Part shown: in pieces, positions 10,120 to 23,253 of the stretch | How the letters are laid out: each line of letters starts with the position of its first letter | Position numbering within the stretch: the first letter of the stretch is position 1 | Assembly: GCA_002270565.1 (NCBI GenBank) | Contig: NQMI01000012.1 | Span: 263,921 to 327,920, forward strand | DNA length: 64,000 nt | DNA from: Stenocarpella maydis | Lineage: Eukaryota > Ascomycota > Sordariomycetes > Diaporthales > Diaporthaceae | Direction of reading: 5' to 3' | Notes under the pieces: model-generated | Database searches by the model: none | What the model saw: only the letters and a program-made list of their open reading frames with translations | Told to the model about the DNA's origin: nothing | Translations under genes and position numbers: made by a program

Positions 10120-13100
10120 GGTCGCTATGAGCCAGGTCTATTCTCAGAGCCAAGAAAAATGAGCTGCATGGGAAGTGTGGTGGTGTCGGTCATTGTCTGA
10201 GCTCTTGTCTGCTCACCCTTGGCCCCTCGGGCTGAGGAGAGATGGCAGGGGCAATACTGGTGGATGATGGCACGAAACACTGATTTTGCAATGAGTGGGT
10301 CTCTGTTGGTGAGATTTTGAGGAGCGAGAATGATGACATTTATAGATCGCGTAGTGACTGGGAAGCGTAAAGCAATGTGCATAATAGGGGAGACGGTGTG
10401 GGGAAGAACATTGTCCTTTGCGAGGCTGTGATGATGGTGTTGAGTTAGGTAAGCTTGCAGGACGGTGGATGCTGCTGCATCCTGGTAGACCACGCAGTTG
10501 CCAGGACCTGGTCCTGCCTAACAATGTGTGGTCCAAGGGTTCATTCTCTGGGAGAAGCAAAAGAGAGGTTGCCCAGGGCCCTGAGGTGCAAGGTGCAGGG
10601 TGGAGGGATTGGCGCATGGGGAGACAAGGTTCTTGGCCGACACGTGCACATCTGCCTGTGCCTTGTACCTGTGCCTTCTGCACCTCAGACCTGCGGGCAG
10701 CCGCCCTCCCGCCCGGGGGGCCAGCCAGTTAGCCAGTCCAGTCCAGCCCACTAACCCAGGTCACTGCCACCCACCTACCCAGGTGCCCCTCCTACTTTTC
10801 CCCAATCCCCAAGCTTGACTGGCTGACTAGTCGATCGGATGCTGATGATTCACCGACCGACTGATGATCGAGAGAGAGAGTGCACCTCTCTGCTTCTCTG
10901 GCTGTTGGCTGTCTGCCTGCCTGCTTGCCTGCCCTCCCGGGTAGCCCTGCACTCTGGGGCTGAGGCTGGAATCTGCCAATCTGCCAATCTGCCAAATCTG
11001 CCAAATCTGGGATGCAAATTTTCCACAAAGGGCAGCCACTCTCCACAATTGGCCAGGAAGCTCCGGCAGGGTGGATCCCCCGCCCTTGCCTCTTCAGTTT
11101 CTCCCTCTCTGCCCCCCAGTGTTTTTTGTGTTGTGCTTTGGGCTCTCTGGTTGTCCCAACCCCCCCCCTGCCCCGGTACGCCTCTACGTAGTATGTACCT
11201 ACATAGCTACATAGTATGGAGTACGTACTGGCTCCTTGCTTCCCGCTCGCTAATTTTATTAGCCTTGTGAGGCCAGGGCGGCCGAGAGAGCCCCGACCCG
11301 CGGGTCATCTCTCGAAACGTCATTTCATGTTTTAGCAAAACCACACATCCTCACCTCGTCGAGATTTGCAGCCCTCTCTGCCGAGTTTGGCACTCCCTGA
11401 AATGACTTCGTACATTTACGGAGGGCATTTCTTTACTTATATCTAGCGATACTAGTTTGGTTGAGATCGGCATCTTGATATTCCCAATCACTCGAAGCCA
11501 TGTTGTCCGGCGGTAGGGCCGTGGCCCTCTTGCATTGCAGGCCAGCATCATCGCGCCCGGGCTGCAAGGACCCTGAACGGCAGGCTGTTCCCTGCCAGGA
11601 AGCCTCGGTGGTGCTAAACCTCGGGTTGTTCATGTCGCCGTTGCCTTCCTCACCCTTCCTTAGTCTCCACACCTACCCAAGTACCTCTTGCACCGAGTAT
11701 CACTGCAGTACCGCCACAACACGGCGCAACTGGCCTCCCTTTGATGGAACCGCAATGCAGCCGATGCATAGTTGAGTTTTTGGTGTCCCAAGGGTTGCAT
11801 CCAACACTCAATATTCATGTTCCTGCTATACCTAAGGACCTCGGTCTCATCGTCTCCCTATCCACACTATCAGTCCAGGCAGCGGCATCACGATACCAGC
11901 CTGATGCTGCCCGATTGGTCATCCTCTTCACCGTCATTTCTGACTACGAGACTGGCTCGATGTACGAGCCTGAGCAAGCCAGAGGGGTATTCTTGGTCAG
12001 TCTGAGAACCGGCACCTCACGGAAGCCTCGCCTGTGTAGCTTGGTCAAGGGCTCAAAGTGGACGGGGTTTGATTGCCACGTCTGAGCCCTTTCTTCTATG
12101 TCCAACACATCCGCCGTATGTAGACGGTGAGGCCACTGCCGTCTAGGCGAAGCAATACCCTCCAGAGGTTGGTCGGCTTCCCGGACAATGGATGCCCCGG
12201 GATTGTGCACTTGGGCTGACTGGCCTTCCGTGACTCCTGCGGTGGTGTCCTTCCGAAATAGAGCTCTGGGGCAAGCCCTTGGGCCTGGTGATGGAGCACA
12301 TATGATAGTAACACAGCGTGTGCAGTGGGTAGGTGGCGCTTCGACTCACTGATGTATCAGGTCCAGTAACTTGACCTTTCTGGCCCGTCATGGCTGATCG
12401 GTGCAGACAGCGTCCTCGCTAGCCTAGAGGCCACATGAGACAATGGCTCAGGATCGAGCAGCTCGCCAGGCGCGCTCCAAACCCAGCTCTAAAAGTCCCC
12501 GCTGGCTGTCGACAAGCAACGCCTGGAACCGCGTTGGGTGTCGGCTGGCCTTGTACCAAGCCGCCCCGCTGAGTCAGGCAAGCATGGCTACATGATGCCA
12601 GCCTCTGCCTTTGAATTTGTGCCTCTTGTCGGTGAGCACGAGCCAATCCATTTATCTACCACCTGCGCTTATCCCAGACGGAACGGAGCCCAGTGAAGCC
12701 CTAAAGCTTGACCGGTCTGGCTTAGTATTTTGATATCCGCCGGCTGTGTGTGGTTGGAGCTGGGAACCATGGATCCGCTGGCAACAGCCACCCCCAGCCT
12801 GCCAAGCGAAGACCAGTGGCCGGTTTGACCTTTGAAACAAAACCCGCCATCCATCCTTTGCGAGTCCAAAAATAATTGCAAGGCCGTCGCAAAAGACCTT
12901 CTCAGTTCAACTTTTCAGTTACGTCGATACTGATAGGGAGCACGGCACATTTTGTCCTTTCTGTCCTCCCTTGGTGTTGGGCGGGGAAGGCGGCGCGTTT
13001 CTCCTAGGGCGATAGTAGGGATAGCGTGACATTCCCGAGAGGCGAAGCTATGCGGGAACAAAATGACCTCCGACGCGAGACGGCGGGCGTGCAAAGCGCA

Positions 13101-15699
13101 TCGCTCTATACAGCAGCTAACAAGGGGCCGCCGGAATGGCATGCCCTCAACCTCAGGCCTGGTCATCCTTCTCACAGTGCGGACCGGGGCAGCCTCACCA
13201 CTGAGATAAAAGTCATGTATGATGATGATGATGAGAAGCGAGAACCCTGCACTCTCTTTTGCTTAGACTGCCGTCTCCGGCCAGCCCTGGGAGGCTTTTG
13301 ATGTCTGTTGTTGTTGCTGGTCCCTAGCTAAGAGACATGAGATTGGATGCGAGCTCCGGCATGAGGCCAGACAGGTCGGCAGCGCTGGTCGAGGGCGGAT
13401 GGCGAAGTGAGCTGCCATTGGCCTTGGTGATCATGTTCAATATTTGAAATCTAGCGAACTCGAGCCCTGGTTCCTGCGGGTAACGGGGTGGGGATTCTGT
13501 TGCCCATTGACTACACAGCAACATCGCAGTGTCGGCTCGGTTCGTAAGTCCAGCGACATCGCTCTGCCAAACCAGAAAGCGCCCGATCCGGATTTTTCAT
13601 ATTTTGCCCCGATGGTAAATTGCTCGCGACACATAGTCAGGCATTTACGCCTACAAGCACAATGCCGTCAAGTCGGGCGCCGTACGGAGTGACTGGATCG
13701 GTGCGCAGGCCGTGGTTGGACATTGTCGCACTAACCCGAACAGATGCTCAACTTTGACTTGCGTGGGCGGGCTAGCCCAATCAATAGCAGCCGTGATCCA
13801 CACGATTGCGTGCATGTGTGCCAAAGCTTGGGGCGTTAGGACAGTGTGAGCAGCGTAGATCTGCTTCTGTTCCGAGAATTCTGGCCGCTGTGTTTCATGC
13901 CCAGCGGCTCATGTACATACATGTATGTCGCGAGACAGGGGACTCAGGGGCCAGTTGTGAGAAGATGAGATGAGGTCAACGTTTCCCCGTGGTCGAGGTG
14001 GTGCAGTGCACAGATTCAACCCGGGGGATGGTGACGCCGGCCATGTTGGCCGAGCTGTCGAGTTCCAGAAGCGAAGTGAATGCTGTCCGGATGCTACTGT
14101 GGTCTGGACAGTTTACTGGTTGTATGCTGCATGCATATCTGGCTGTTGCTGCTGATGGCTGGTCAGAGAGTGCGTGCTGGAGTGAGGTTGACACAGCGAG
14201 TCGACCTCTCCCCATGGTAACTTGCTATCTAGCGCCACGCAGTCTCTCCTCACACACACCAACCTGCTGGCATCCCGCCAGATGCCTAGGTAGTTCTGTG
14301 CACCGAATTAGCAGAGCATAACGAGGATTGCAAGTGTCATTTGTACCACATCGTCAGGGCTAGATCCGCCCGTCTGCCGGCGGGTCAAATCTTGCGCATG
14401 CGTCCCCCGTTGAGCCGTCGAGTGGACTGCCTAGACGCAGAGGAGCAGCGGTAGCAAGACCTCAACCACTGGCATGGAGTTTTGAGGCCAGCCTGGCCGA
14501 GTCTCGCGATGTATCCGCTCCGGGCCTCACCTCGCCTCACCTATAGCAAAGTACTAGATGATGATGTAGCAGCGGCCGAAGCACCAGGAGCAACAGCAAG
14601 CAGGAGGAGTACCGTACATAGCATGCAGCCTGAAGCCGGGCTGGGATGGGCTGGTGAGGGAGGATGCCGAAGTTACCTGGGGCGGGTCCACTCCGTCTGG
14701 CCATGTCGCGGCGGAGTAGACGGTACCTCCCTTGCCAGGTACCCAGGCACGGCTGGCACATTCGTTTTTCTGCGTGTGCAGGTCAGATCCAGCCGTCCCA
14801 GCCAGATGGGCAACATGGGCAGACTGCGCCAGTCGAAAAGGCGAAGAGAGGCGGCGACTTGACCACCACCATCTTTGCTCACAAAACGACGCGCAACGAG
14901 CCACCTTGGCCTACCCACCCAGTCGTTGCTTGCATGGCAGGTAGGTAGGTGGTTTGCCTCAAGTGACCAAGCCTCGTGCAATGTCACCATCACCCACCGT
15001 GGGGGGGGGGGGGACGAGCGTTGAGTTTGAAGTCGGCGGCGGCTGTGGAGGGCCCCAGATCGTCATGTGGCATTTGGTCAGTCGAGTAGAAGGCCGGGCT
15101 ACTGGGAGTGCGACTGGAGGAGGCTCAGACCCGTTGGGAACCCTTTGGGGTGGTTTGTTATATCCGGACAAGACGTGAACGCAACAACATGTCGTCGAAG
15201 TGGCCCAAGGCAGGAAGGCCAGTCTAGGCGTGAGCAAGGCCCGAGAAGTCGCTTGGACATGGGCGGTACCTTTTAGACCCTTGCCGGCCAGGGTGGGGAG
15301 GGTGTGATCTTGGTGCAGCGGAGGCGTCACGGCCTTCGTCTGCCCTCCCATGTCAATCCACCGCGACATCTCATTGCACTCGCTCTTGTCCACCACTGCA
15401 TTCCACTCCGTCTCCCCGTCTGGCCCAGTGCGTCCGTTGCATGATGCCCAGTTCGGTACACAAGTAGACGGGCTGCCTTCGTATACCAAGCGCAAGCAGA
15501 CGAGTCCAGCGCAGCGTACCAGTCCTCATGGGTGAGGGCCTGTTCCACACACACACACAAGCACACAAGCACACACGCACACTAATAGCCCAGACGCATG
15601 CGAACCCTTTCTTTCGCCCTCTCCTCCTCTCTCCCCTCGAATGGCCGTTACTCCATCGAGGTATCGTGCATATGCATCTTTGTACTGTGTAGAGCTTGA
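10120..15699. other. Long gene-free region
   Basis: About 5.6 kb with only short overlapping frames on both strands, none resembling a known family. It contains short tandem repeats (10970-11010), a TAC/CTA-rich palindromic tract (about 11175-11230), a G run near 15001-15013, and a CA-rich tract near 15549-15584. It could hold non-coding transcripts or a lineage-specific multi-exon gene that I could not assemble. Confidence 0.45.
10970..11010. repeat. Short tandem repeat, unit AATCTGCC
   Basis: Four near-perfect copies of an 8-9 base unit (AATCTGCC, with AAATCTGCC variants), followed by a partial copy. It is non-coding. Confidence 0.85.
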
Positions 15700-15841
15700 G
15701 CTCCTCTCTTGCCCGCAGCGCAGATGGCCCAGTAGCTGCAACCCAACACTACCCCCCTCTCATTATTCATTCATGTACATGTCATCTATGGAGGAGGCTA
15801 CACCATCTGCTTAGTATCTATCTGTCTGCTCTCCCTGGCCC

Positions 15842-15890
15842 CAGACGCCAGGCACCAGACGCCAGACACCAGTCGCCAATCGCCAGACAA
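15842..15890. repeat. Seven degenerate heptamers (CAGACGC type)
   Basis: Seven consecutive 7-base units: CAGACGC, CAGGCAC, CAGACGC, CAGACAC, CAGTCGC, CAATCGC and CAGACAA. The spacing is exact while the units differ slightly, which suggests an old slippage array. Confidence 0.8.
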
Positions 15891-15984
15891 GAGGACCGGA
15901 CCACGCAGCTGTCAAGCCACGCTACCCACGTACCGGTTGCTTTCTTGCAGCTCGTCCCGGCCTTCCTCTGGACCTCCATCACCC

Positions 15985-16003
15985 TTTTTTTTTTTTTTTT
16001 TTT
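15985..16003. repeat. T19 homopolymer
   Basis: Nineteen uninterrupted T residues in the probable SNT2 leader. Confidence 0.9.
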
Positions 16004-16240
16004 GACTTTCCCGCTGCCCATCGCATCGACTGCTCCGCGTACCGTACGCCTTGCCTTGCTTGCCTCTGCCCGTAGGACCAGACCAGGCTAGCAAATCCGG
16101 ACTTGCCTGACTGCCTCGCCTGCCTTACCTAAGACGTTCGTTCCCATAGTCCAGTCCCTCAAGCCCACGGCCCATGGGCATGGCCTTCGTGTGGTCTTGG
16201 TCTTGTTCCATTGCCCATTGCCCATCCATCCCCATACCGA

Positions 16241-16241
<1 letters not shown>

Positions 16242-16294
<53 letters not shown>
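16242..16294. repeat. Hexanucleotide microsatellite (CCCATA)8
   Basis: Eight perfect CCCATA units at 16242-16289, with a partial unit after them. The unit differs from the common fungal telomere unit CCCTAA, so this is not an interstitial telomere. Frames through it give artificial MG, YPYP and HTHT repeats. Confidence 0.92.
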
Positions 16295-16951
16295 GCATAC
16301 CCATGCGCATCCACACCCATACCTCGACTCGCCCTTTTCCACACTCCTCCCATTCCCACCCGATATAACATCTTTCCTTCTACTTCCACCTTGCATCACC
16401 CGCACATTTCCCTTGTTGATTTTGTTTGCTCCTCACGCCCTCACCACCGGCACTGCTCGCCGCCCGCCATTCAACTGCCACCCTTGGCTCTGCTCTTCCC
16501 ACTCTTCCTAAACCTTGTGCCCTTTATTTCCTCGAACATTCCACCACCACAACCACCATCACCACAACCTTCACCATCACCACCCTCTCTAGCCCCAGCT
16601 GGCATACCTTTGCTCGGCAGCCCGCCTCCCCGACCCAGCCGTGTTCTAACACGTCTACGAGTTCCAAGGCCTAGGCCGGTTATCTTCCAACCACCTCGCC
16701 GCCCTACGGGATATTTCTTCCAATTTCCGCCAGGCTACAATTTTGGTGTTCCTACCGTCCGTATGGACCTCATCCGCCACATGTAACCCCCTCATTTTTC
16801 GAACTTGTGTGCTGTGCGAGTGGCCCGTCCCCGGTCACTTCTCGCGGCGCCGGCACGAAACGACAAGGTCGGCGCCTCGTTCCCTGCACCTCTTGCTCTC
16901 TTCACCCTCTCGCCCGGTTTGGACCACGGCGCTTTGGCCACAGCCGTCAAC

Positions 16952-19900
16952 ATGGCTCCCAAGTCCCAACCACATCTCGCCGGCACAGAGAGTCCTTCAC
17001 TTCCCACCGCTGCAGCATCATCAAAGGAAGGTTCCGAGGCACCCACCTCCAGTAAGCAATCCAGAAACGCCTCGCCCTCGTCAGCTACCGGCGTGCCGCC
17101 AAAGAGAGCAGACTCTGAGACAGCACCCGGGAAAGCAGCATCCACCTCTCAGCCCATGGCCAAATCCTCTTCCTCCTCGTCAGGGTCAAATCCCCCGGAT
17201 GCCAAGGACGCAGCCACTGGGCCATCACCATACGGCACGCGCTCCCGCAACAGGACTGGCCGGGCACGTCCTGTAATTAATTACGCAGAGGACAAGGACA
17301 TCGACTCGGATCTTTTTGATGCACCTCCGGAGCGAAAGGACGATGGCGATGCCAAAAGGTCCACGCGACAGGCAAACCCCTCCGCCGCCGCCCAGGACAC
17401 CCCCCCGGCAGGATCATCATCGGCATCGTCATCATCGTCACGCAAGCCTCTGCCGTCCTCTGACGACGGCAAGCATGGTGGCTCCGCTGCCGCCGCCGCC
17501 ACCACCACCCCAACCACCACAACCACCACCTCAGCAGCCAACAAGGAATCACAGCAGCAACAGCAGAACCACGCTAGTGCCACAGCAACACCTACGCCCG
17601 TTGCCAATCCTGCTGCTACTTCCCAGACATCCAAGAAGCGCAAGGCAGGGCATCAAGGCAACTCAGCTCTGAACCAGCAGAATGGGATGGCGCACTCATC
17701 GACATCGTCGAGTGCCGCTCACAGGAAGTCGCTCGGTGGTGGCGGCGGTGCTGGTGGCGCCAGCGGTTATGCCGAGACAAACATGATGACTTTCGAGGAC
17801 TGCCAAGGCAAGCCCAGGAACAAGACGCTCACAGCCGATGATGGGACAGTCCTGGCTGTAAATGGTAAGTGAAAATAAAAAACATGCGACCAGTTGGTGA
17901 ATGAGCAGAGGCTGATGCACCCCTCTAGACCACGTCTACCTGATCTGCGAACCTCCTGGTGAGCCATACTACATCGCACGGATCATGGAGTTCCTGCACT
18001 CCAAAAACGATACATCGCGGCCGGTGGACTCCATCCGAGTCAATTGGTTTTACCGACCCAAGGACATTGGGCGCAAGGCCCAGGACACGCGGATGTTGTT
18101 TGCCACGATGCACTCCGACATTTGCCCTCTGAACTCGCTGCGCGGCAAGTGCACGGTGAGGCACAAGTCAGAGATCCCCAATGCGGAAGCGTACCGCAGG
18201 AGCCCAGACTGTTTCTGGTGGGACAAGATGTACGACCGCTACATCCAAAAGAATTACGACGCCATCCCCACCTCCCAGATCATCAACGTGCCGGAGCAGG
18301 TCAAGAAGGTGCTGGACGAGCGGTGGCAGTTCATCCTGGTGGAACAGGGTCGCGGAAAGGAGCTGACCAGCGCTGTGAAGTCATGCAAGCGATGCAGCGG
18401 CTACTGTGCCAGGTACGTACCTCCCATCCCATTCAGCCAGCCGTGGAGTCAGTGGACAGGCAGGACAAGACAAGAGTCACCCACTATCACCCTCCCGCCG
18501 CCCCCTGATTCCTTCTTCGCCCTCCCCTTCCCTTTCCCCGGAAGCAAGCCCTTGTCTGGCAACAGGCAGTCCTTGAGCAATCCGTCAGGCTAGTAGGGCC
18601 CCAGCGGGCCCGAAGAAAAACCCAGGTGTCACTCCCCTTCCCTGCTGGCAGACAAGATGAATCCGCGCTAGGACCCTTTTGGGCCAGCCCGGCCGCCCCC
18701 ACTCAATGCGCTAACCACATTGGGCAGTGCTGATTCGGTTGACTGCGGGTTCTGTAAGAACACATACCACATGCAATGCGTGCGGCCGCCGTTGCAAAAG
18801 AAGCCCGCTCGCGGGTTTGGCTGGGCCTGTGGCCCCTGCAACCTGGCCCAGGAGCGGAAGCTTGAGGCTCTGAACGCACCACATCTTCACGACACCGGAA
18901 GCCATGTCAGCGCCGAAGATGAGGAGCTGCTCGAGGAGGAAGAGGACGAGGACCACCTGCAGGCAAACACAAACCGCACCAGCCCCAGTGTGGAACACGA
19001 ACACCCGCCCCCGACTGCCGAACAGATCTACCAAGCCAGCCTTTGGCCTTATAGGTACCTCGGCATGCACTGCGATATCTGGGATGCGCTGGACTATGAC
19101 GACCGCATCTATCCTCGCGCCAGCTCCAGGCTGGGTCCTCGGCACCAGGCCACTGTCGGCGATTGGCCGGGCCGCCCGGTGGAGTTTGTGAAGCCCCTGG
19201 AAATCAAGAAGACTGGCCGCAAGGACGGGCGTCACTCCAAGGAGACCCAAGCCCTGCTTGAGAAGGAGAAACGGGAGCGCGAGCAGCGGCCCAAATGGGT
19301 ACAGGATGAGCCATTCTCTGGTTACGTTCCACGGGGGCTGGATCTAGATGAGGACGACCCAAACAGCACGTCAACATGCCTGTGGAGGCCCGCCGAAGAC
19401 GCAAGTGGGGTGCCTGTAAAGGATGCTGATGACGATCTTGTTATTTCTGAGGCCGGAATCGATGACTACATGGACAGAGCCCGGTCTATGACCAAGGAAC
19501 TTGGGCTCCCTGACCGGAGTACAAACCTGGAGGATGTGGCTAGGGACGTCTTATACAAGAACCATTACGATGCGGAGAAGTCGCTCCGGCAACTTGCTAA
19601 GACCGACAAGTCAGCGTTCAAAGAACCCGACTTGACTGTCGCGGAACAGAAGAAATTCGAGGAAGCTGTGGCCAAGTTCGGTTCTGAACTCCAGAGCGTC
19701 AGGAGGCACGTCAAATCAGTCCCCCACAAGTGGATTGTCCGCCATTACTACAAATGGAAGAAAACGGCATCAGGCAGGAAGATCTGGGGTAACCACCCAC
19801 AGCGGAAGGGCAAGAAGGAGATCAAGCGTGCGCAAGCAGAGGCGAGCAAGGCTGCGGACGAGGTGGCAGACGACCACGATGATTCGGCCTTTGACACTGT

Positions 19901-22690
19901 CAAGGCGGGAGACAAGAAGAAGAACTTCATGTGCAAGTTCTGCAACACCAAAACATCACGACAGTGGCGTCGCGCTCCAAACGTCTCCTCCGCCGTCGTT
20001 ATTGAAAACGGTGGCAAAAGCAAGGACAAAGGCACACAATACGTCGTAGCTCTCTGTCGACGATGTGCCGAGCTCTGGCGGCGCTATGCCATCCAGTGGG
20101 AGGACCTCGACGAGGCCGCCAAGAAGCTCAACTCATCTGGCAATCGAAATTGGAAGAGGAAGATCGACGAGGAGCTGTACAAGGAGCTGCAAGCAGCCAA
20201 TGAGAGGATGAATGCGACCAAGTACAGCACGCCCGAGCCTGCAGTGGTCCCGCCGACTGCTGCTGCAGCCGCGGCGACCCAGGCGACGGTGCCCCAGGAG
20301 CCACCCCGCAAGAAGCTCAAGTCCGAGCGAGACTCGGAGCCCGTGCTACCGGAGGCGGGAGGCGGGGGCAGCGTTGCCGCGACCAAGAAGAAGGAGAAGG
20401 AAAAGCCGGTTGAGAAGCCCGCGCCCCCGCCTCCACCGCCGATGCCCAAGCCAAAGACTATGCCTTGCAGCATCTGTCGCCAACTGGAGCCTCTGGGAGA
20501 CCAACATGTGCAATGCAGAGAGTGCCGGATGACGGTGCACCGTAATTGCTACGGAGTGGTGGATAACAGGCAAAATGGAAGATGGATCTGCGACATGTGT
20601 TCTAACGACAAGAACCCGCAAATCTCACTGGTAAGAAGACATATCCCGGACACTCCACTAAACGGCGGGCTAATTCGTTTGTGCAGCACTACAAGTGTGT
20701 ATTGTGCCCGGTCGAGAGGACTGAGCATGACTTTGTAGAGCCTCCCAAGATCTCTCACAAGAAAAAGTCGGAGAAGGAACGTGAGCGAGAACGCCTCGAG
20801 AAGGAGTCTGCACAGAAGGCAGCCGATTACTATCGAAAGCTCCAGGAGGAGCTCGGCCGGCCGGTAGACCCTAGGGAACCACTGAAGAGGACAGCGGACA
20901 ACAACTGGGTCCACGTAACCTGCGCTGTCTTCACCCCCGAGGTCAAGTTCGCAAACGCGAAGTCCCTCGAGCCCAGCGAAGGCATACCCTCCATCCCTCG
21001 GCCGCGTTATCAAGAGGTGTGCAAAGTCTGCAAGCAGCAGGGCGGCGCCTGTGTCCCATGTCACAACCCAACCTGCCGAACAACATTTCATGTCGAGTGT
21101 GCTTACCAGCAAGGCTATGCTGTCGGCTTCGATATCACTCCCGTCAAGGGCTCACGTCGGGACCAGCATAACATCGTCAGCATAGGCGGCGAGAGCGGGA
21201 CCATGACAGCAGCAATCTGGTGCAAAGACCACGTGCCGAAGGGTGTCATTCACCACATCGAGGATGTGGTCGACGAGTCCGGCTTGAATGCGCTGCAGCT
21301 CTACGTGCGGAACTTCAAGCAGGCTGACTTGACACTGACGGGCTGCGCTCGCAAGGCCAACCTCATCCCGGCCGCTGCAAGGCCTACAACTGCCTCGATC
21401 ACGACGCCAGTCAATCGCAGGGCTTCCACCACCACGCTTATCCCTGCGACATTGCCAGTTCAGGTCAACGGAGCGATCAAGGAGGAGTTACCGTACATTA
21501 TGCAGCCAGTTGGCAAGGTTTGCATTACTTGCGGCACGGACGTCAGCCCCAAGTGGCACTCAATCGACGAGTCACAAGGTCTTCTGCTCGTGAACGGCCA
21601 TGGTAGCAGCTTGGGTGAGGAAGCTCAAAAGTTTGTCGCGCAGCGCAACCACCAGTGCCACAAGTGTAAGAAGGCCAACCGTCGCGTCGAGCCCCAGCCA
21701 GTCGTCAAACAGGAGGCATCTCCGCCGCCTATCGAGGCCACGAGGTCGCCCCCTCCAGCAACCCGGACCACGGCGAGCCCACAGAACTTGATGAGCGTCA
21801 GAAACATTGCGCCGCAGCCGTGGGACCACCGTCCCCGCCAGTCCTCCACGGATGCTCCCGCGGCAACGCAGCCTCCACCCATAACTGCATCGAACCATGG
21901 GCCTACTTTCGGGCCGCCTCCTGGACCACTTTCTGTGCAGGCCCCGACTGCCGTCGCACCCCCCATCGCAGCACCTATGGCCCAGGCTCCACAGCAACAG
22001 CCACAGCCACCGCCGCCGCTGGCCCAGCCTATCGCGGCCCCGTCCATGCAGTCTGCCTTGCCACCGCGAGGCCCAGCTTCTCACCAGTACGCAGCACCCC
22101 ACACACCGCCATATGGTGAATGGCGTCGACCAACATCACAACACGGCTCTCATCCTGCTCCTCCGCCTCCGCCGTCTCAATCACACCACATGAATGGAGG
22201 ACATCCGCAAATGCCGCCCAGCACTGTGCCACCGCTGGCCCCGCCTAATCACCTGCGCCCGCCACCACTGTCGAGCATCCCGCCGCCGCCGCCGCCTCTG
22301 CAGAACGGCCATGGGCTTGGCCACCATTACGGTCACCAGCCGGCAGCTAATGGCATGCCGCCGTCGCCGAGAGGAATGGGGGGGCCGCCGCCTTTATCGA
22401 ATGGAGTTCCCTACCTGCCTCAGCACCATCAGTCCCATTCGGTCCATCATCAACCTCCACCACCTCCTCATCTTACGAACGGTGGCCCTCCGCCACGTGC
22501 AGCAGAACATCCTTTCTCCCACGGCCTACATCCCCAGAGGTCTCCGTTCTCAACGCCTCACGGCAGCCCTCCCGTGACGCGAGACACCGTAAGGGTGGGT
22601 CGGGAGACAACCATGCCACCGCGTGCACCTGACAACCGACAGCCTAGTGGTGCTTCAGCGAGCCCCTCATTGCGAAACCTGCTACATTAG
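16952..22690 (+). CDS. SNT2: Snt2-type chromatin reader (BAH-PHD-SANT-extended PHD)
   Basis: Four exons (16952-17864, 17929-18412, 18728-20630, 20687-22690) give 1767 residues. Order of parts: a low-complexity Ser/Ala/Thr-rich N-terminus; a BAH domain (~275-440, with DHVYLICEPPGEPYYIARI); a first PHD finger (~450-510) split by a 315-bp intron; an ELM2-like region (~660-757); a SANT domain (~768-810, HKWIVRHYYKWKK); a GATA-like CKFC...CRRC finger (~867-920); a PHD plus extended PHD (~1044-1285); a second CITC...CHKC finger (~1376-1430); and a proline-rich tail. In yeasts, Snt2 binds modified histone H3 and works with Rpd3- or Lid2-type complexes in stress response; in plant-pathogenic fungi, homologues affect conidiation and virulence. 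The start was chosen at MAPKSQPH, although the frame is open further upstream. A strong functional match by architecture. Confidence 0.92.
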
Positions 22691-23253
22691 GAGTCGAGCG
22701 GTTCGACTGAGTCGTGCTGCGGGCAGGCCTCGGCAGTCTAGGGACCACCAGCAGGATGCCGATCGAGGTGATCCATCACCGGGTGAAAGAAAACGAGAAC
22801 GAAAAGGCTAAAAAAAAAAAAAAAAAAAAACACAACACCCGAACCACATTCCTACAAGAAATGCGGCGTATGCCACCTTCTGGCCTGACGTCTACCTTGA
22901 TCACAGTTAGCGCTGCTTTATTTGTCACCTTGTATTCCAAGACGGGTTTCACAGATCAATTTGTAGAATTATTGTGTCAGAATGGGGTATTCTTAGATAC
23001 TGTCCGTGTCCTTGATCGACGGACACACTGGAACCCAGACGAATACGGGTTGAAAATGAGGCTCGGATCAGCAGGAGAGACGACTTCAAGAGGGCTAAGT
23101 CACGCACTATCTCAAGGAGCTATAGAAGGGCGCCGCCAGAGAGAGTCTGGCGGCGCAGGACTGGCAGCCAGCCAGGGAATTACCATTAAACATGCTCCAT
23201 TATGCATCAAGCCGTGACATATTCGTGCTCGGCATCCACACTGGGGCGGTGAA
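22691..23253. other. Convergent 3' region between SNT2 and cytosine deaminase
   Basis: Contains an A21 run and no credible gene. The two genes point toward each other, so both polyadenylation regions lie here. Confidence 0.5.
22810..22830. repeat. A21 homopolymer
   Basis: Twenty-one A residues about 120 bases after the SNT2 stop. This may be a slippage tract or a trace of a retroposed poly(A). No flanking duplication was recognised. Confidence 0.85.

Larger units (their letters stand above)
15700..16951 (+). promoter_or_regulatory. Probable promoter and long pyrimidine-rich leader of SNT2
   Basis: The plus strand is strongly C/T-rich up to the SNT2 ATG, as is common for 5' leaders of fungal housekeeping genes. 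It holds a degenerate heptamer array, a T19 run and a CCCATA array. Several upstream ATGs are present, so either the leader is spliced or upstream frames are translated. The transcription start is not identifiable by eye. Confidence 0.4.

Noticed and set aside
15549..15584. CRISPR-like or satellite array
   Set aside because: It is a simple interrupted CA dinucleotide tract with no spacer structure.
16242..16294. Interstitial telomere
   Set aside because: The unit is CCCATA, not the common fungal telomere unit CCCTAA, and no degenerate CCCTAA copies flank it.
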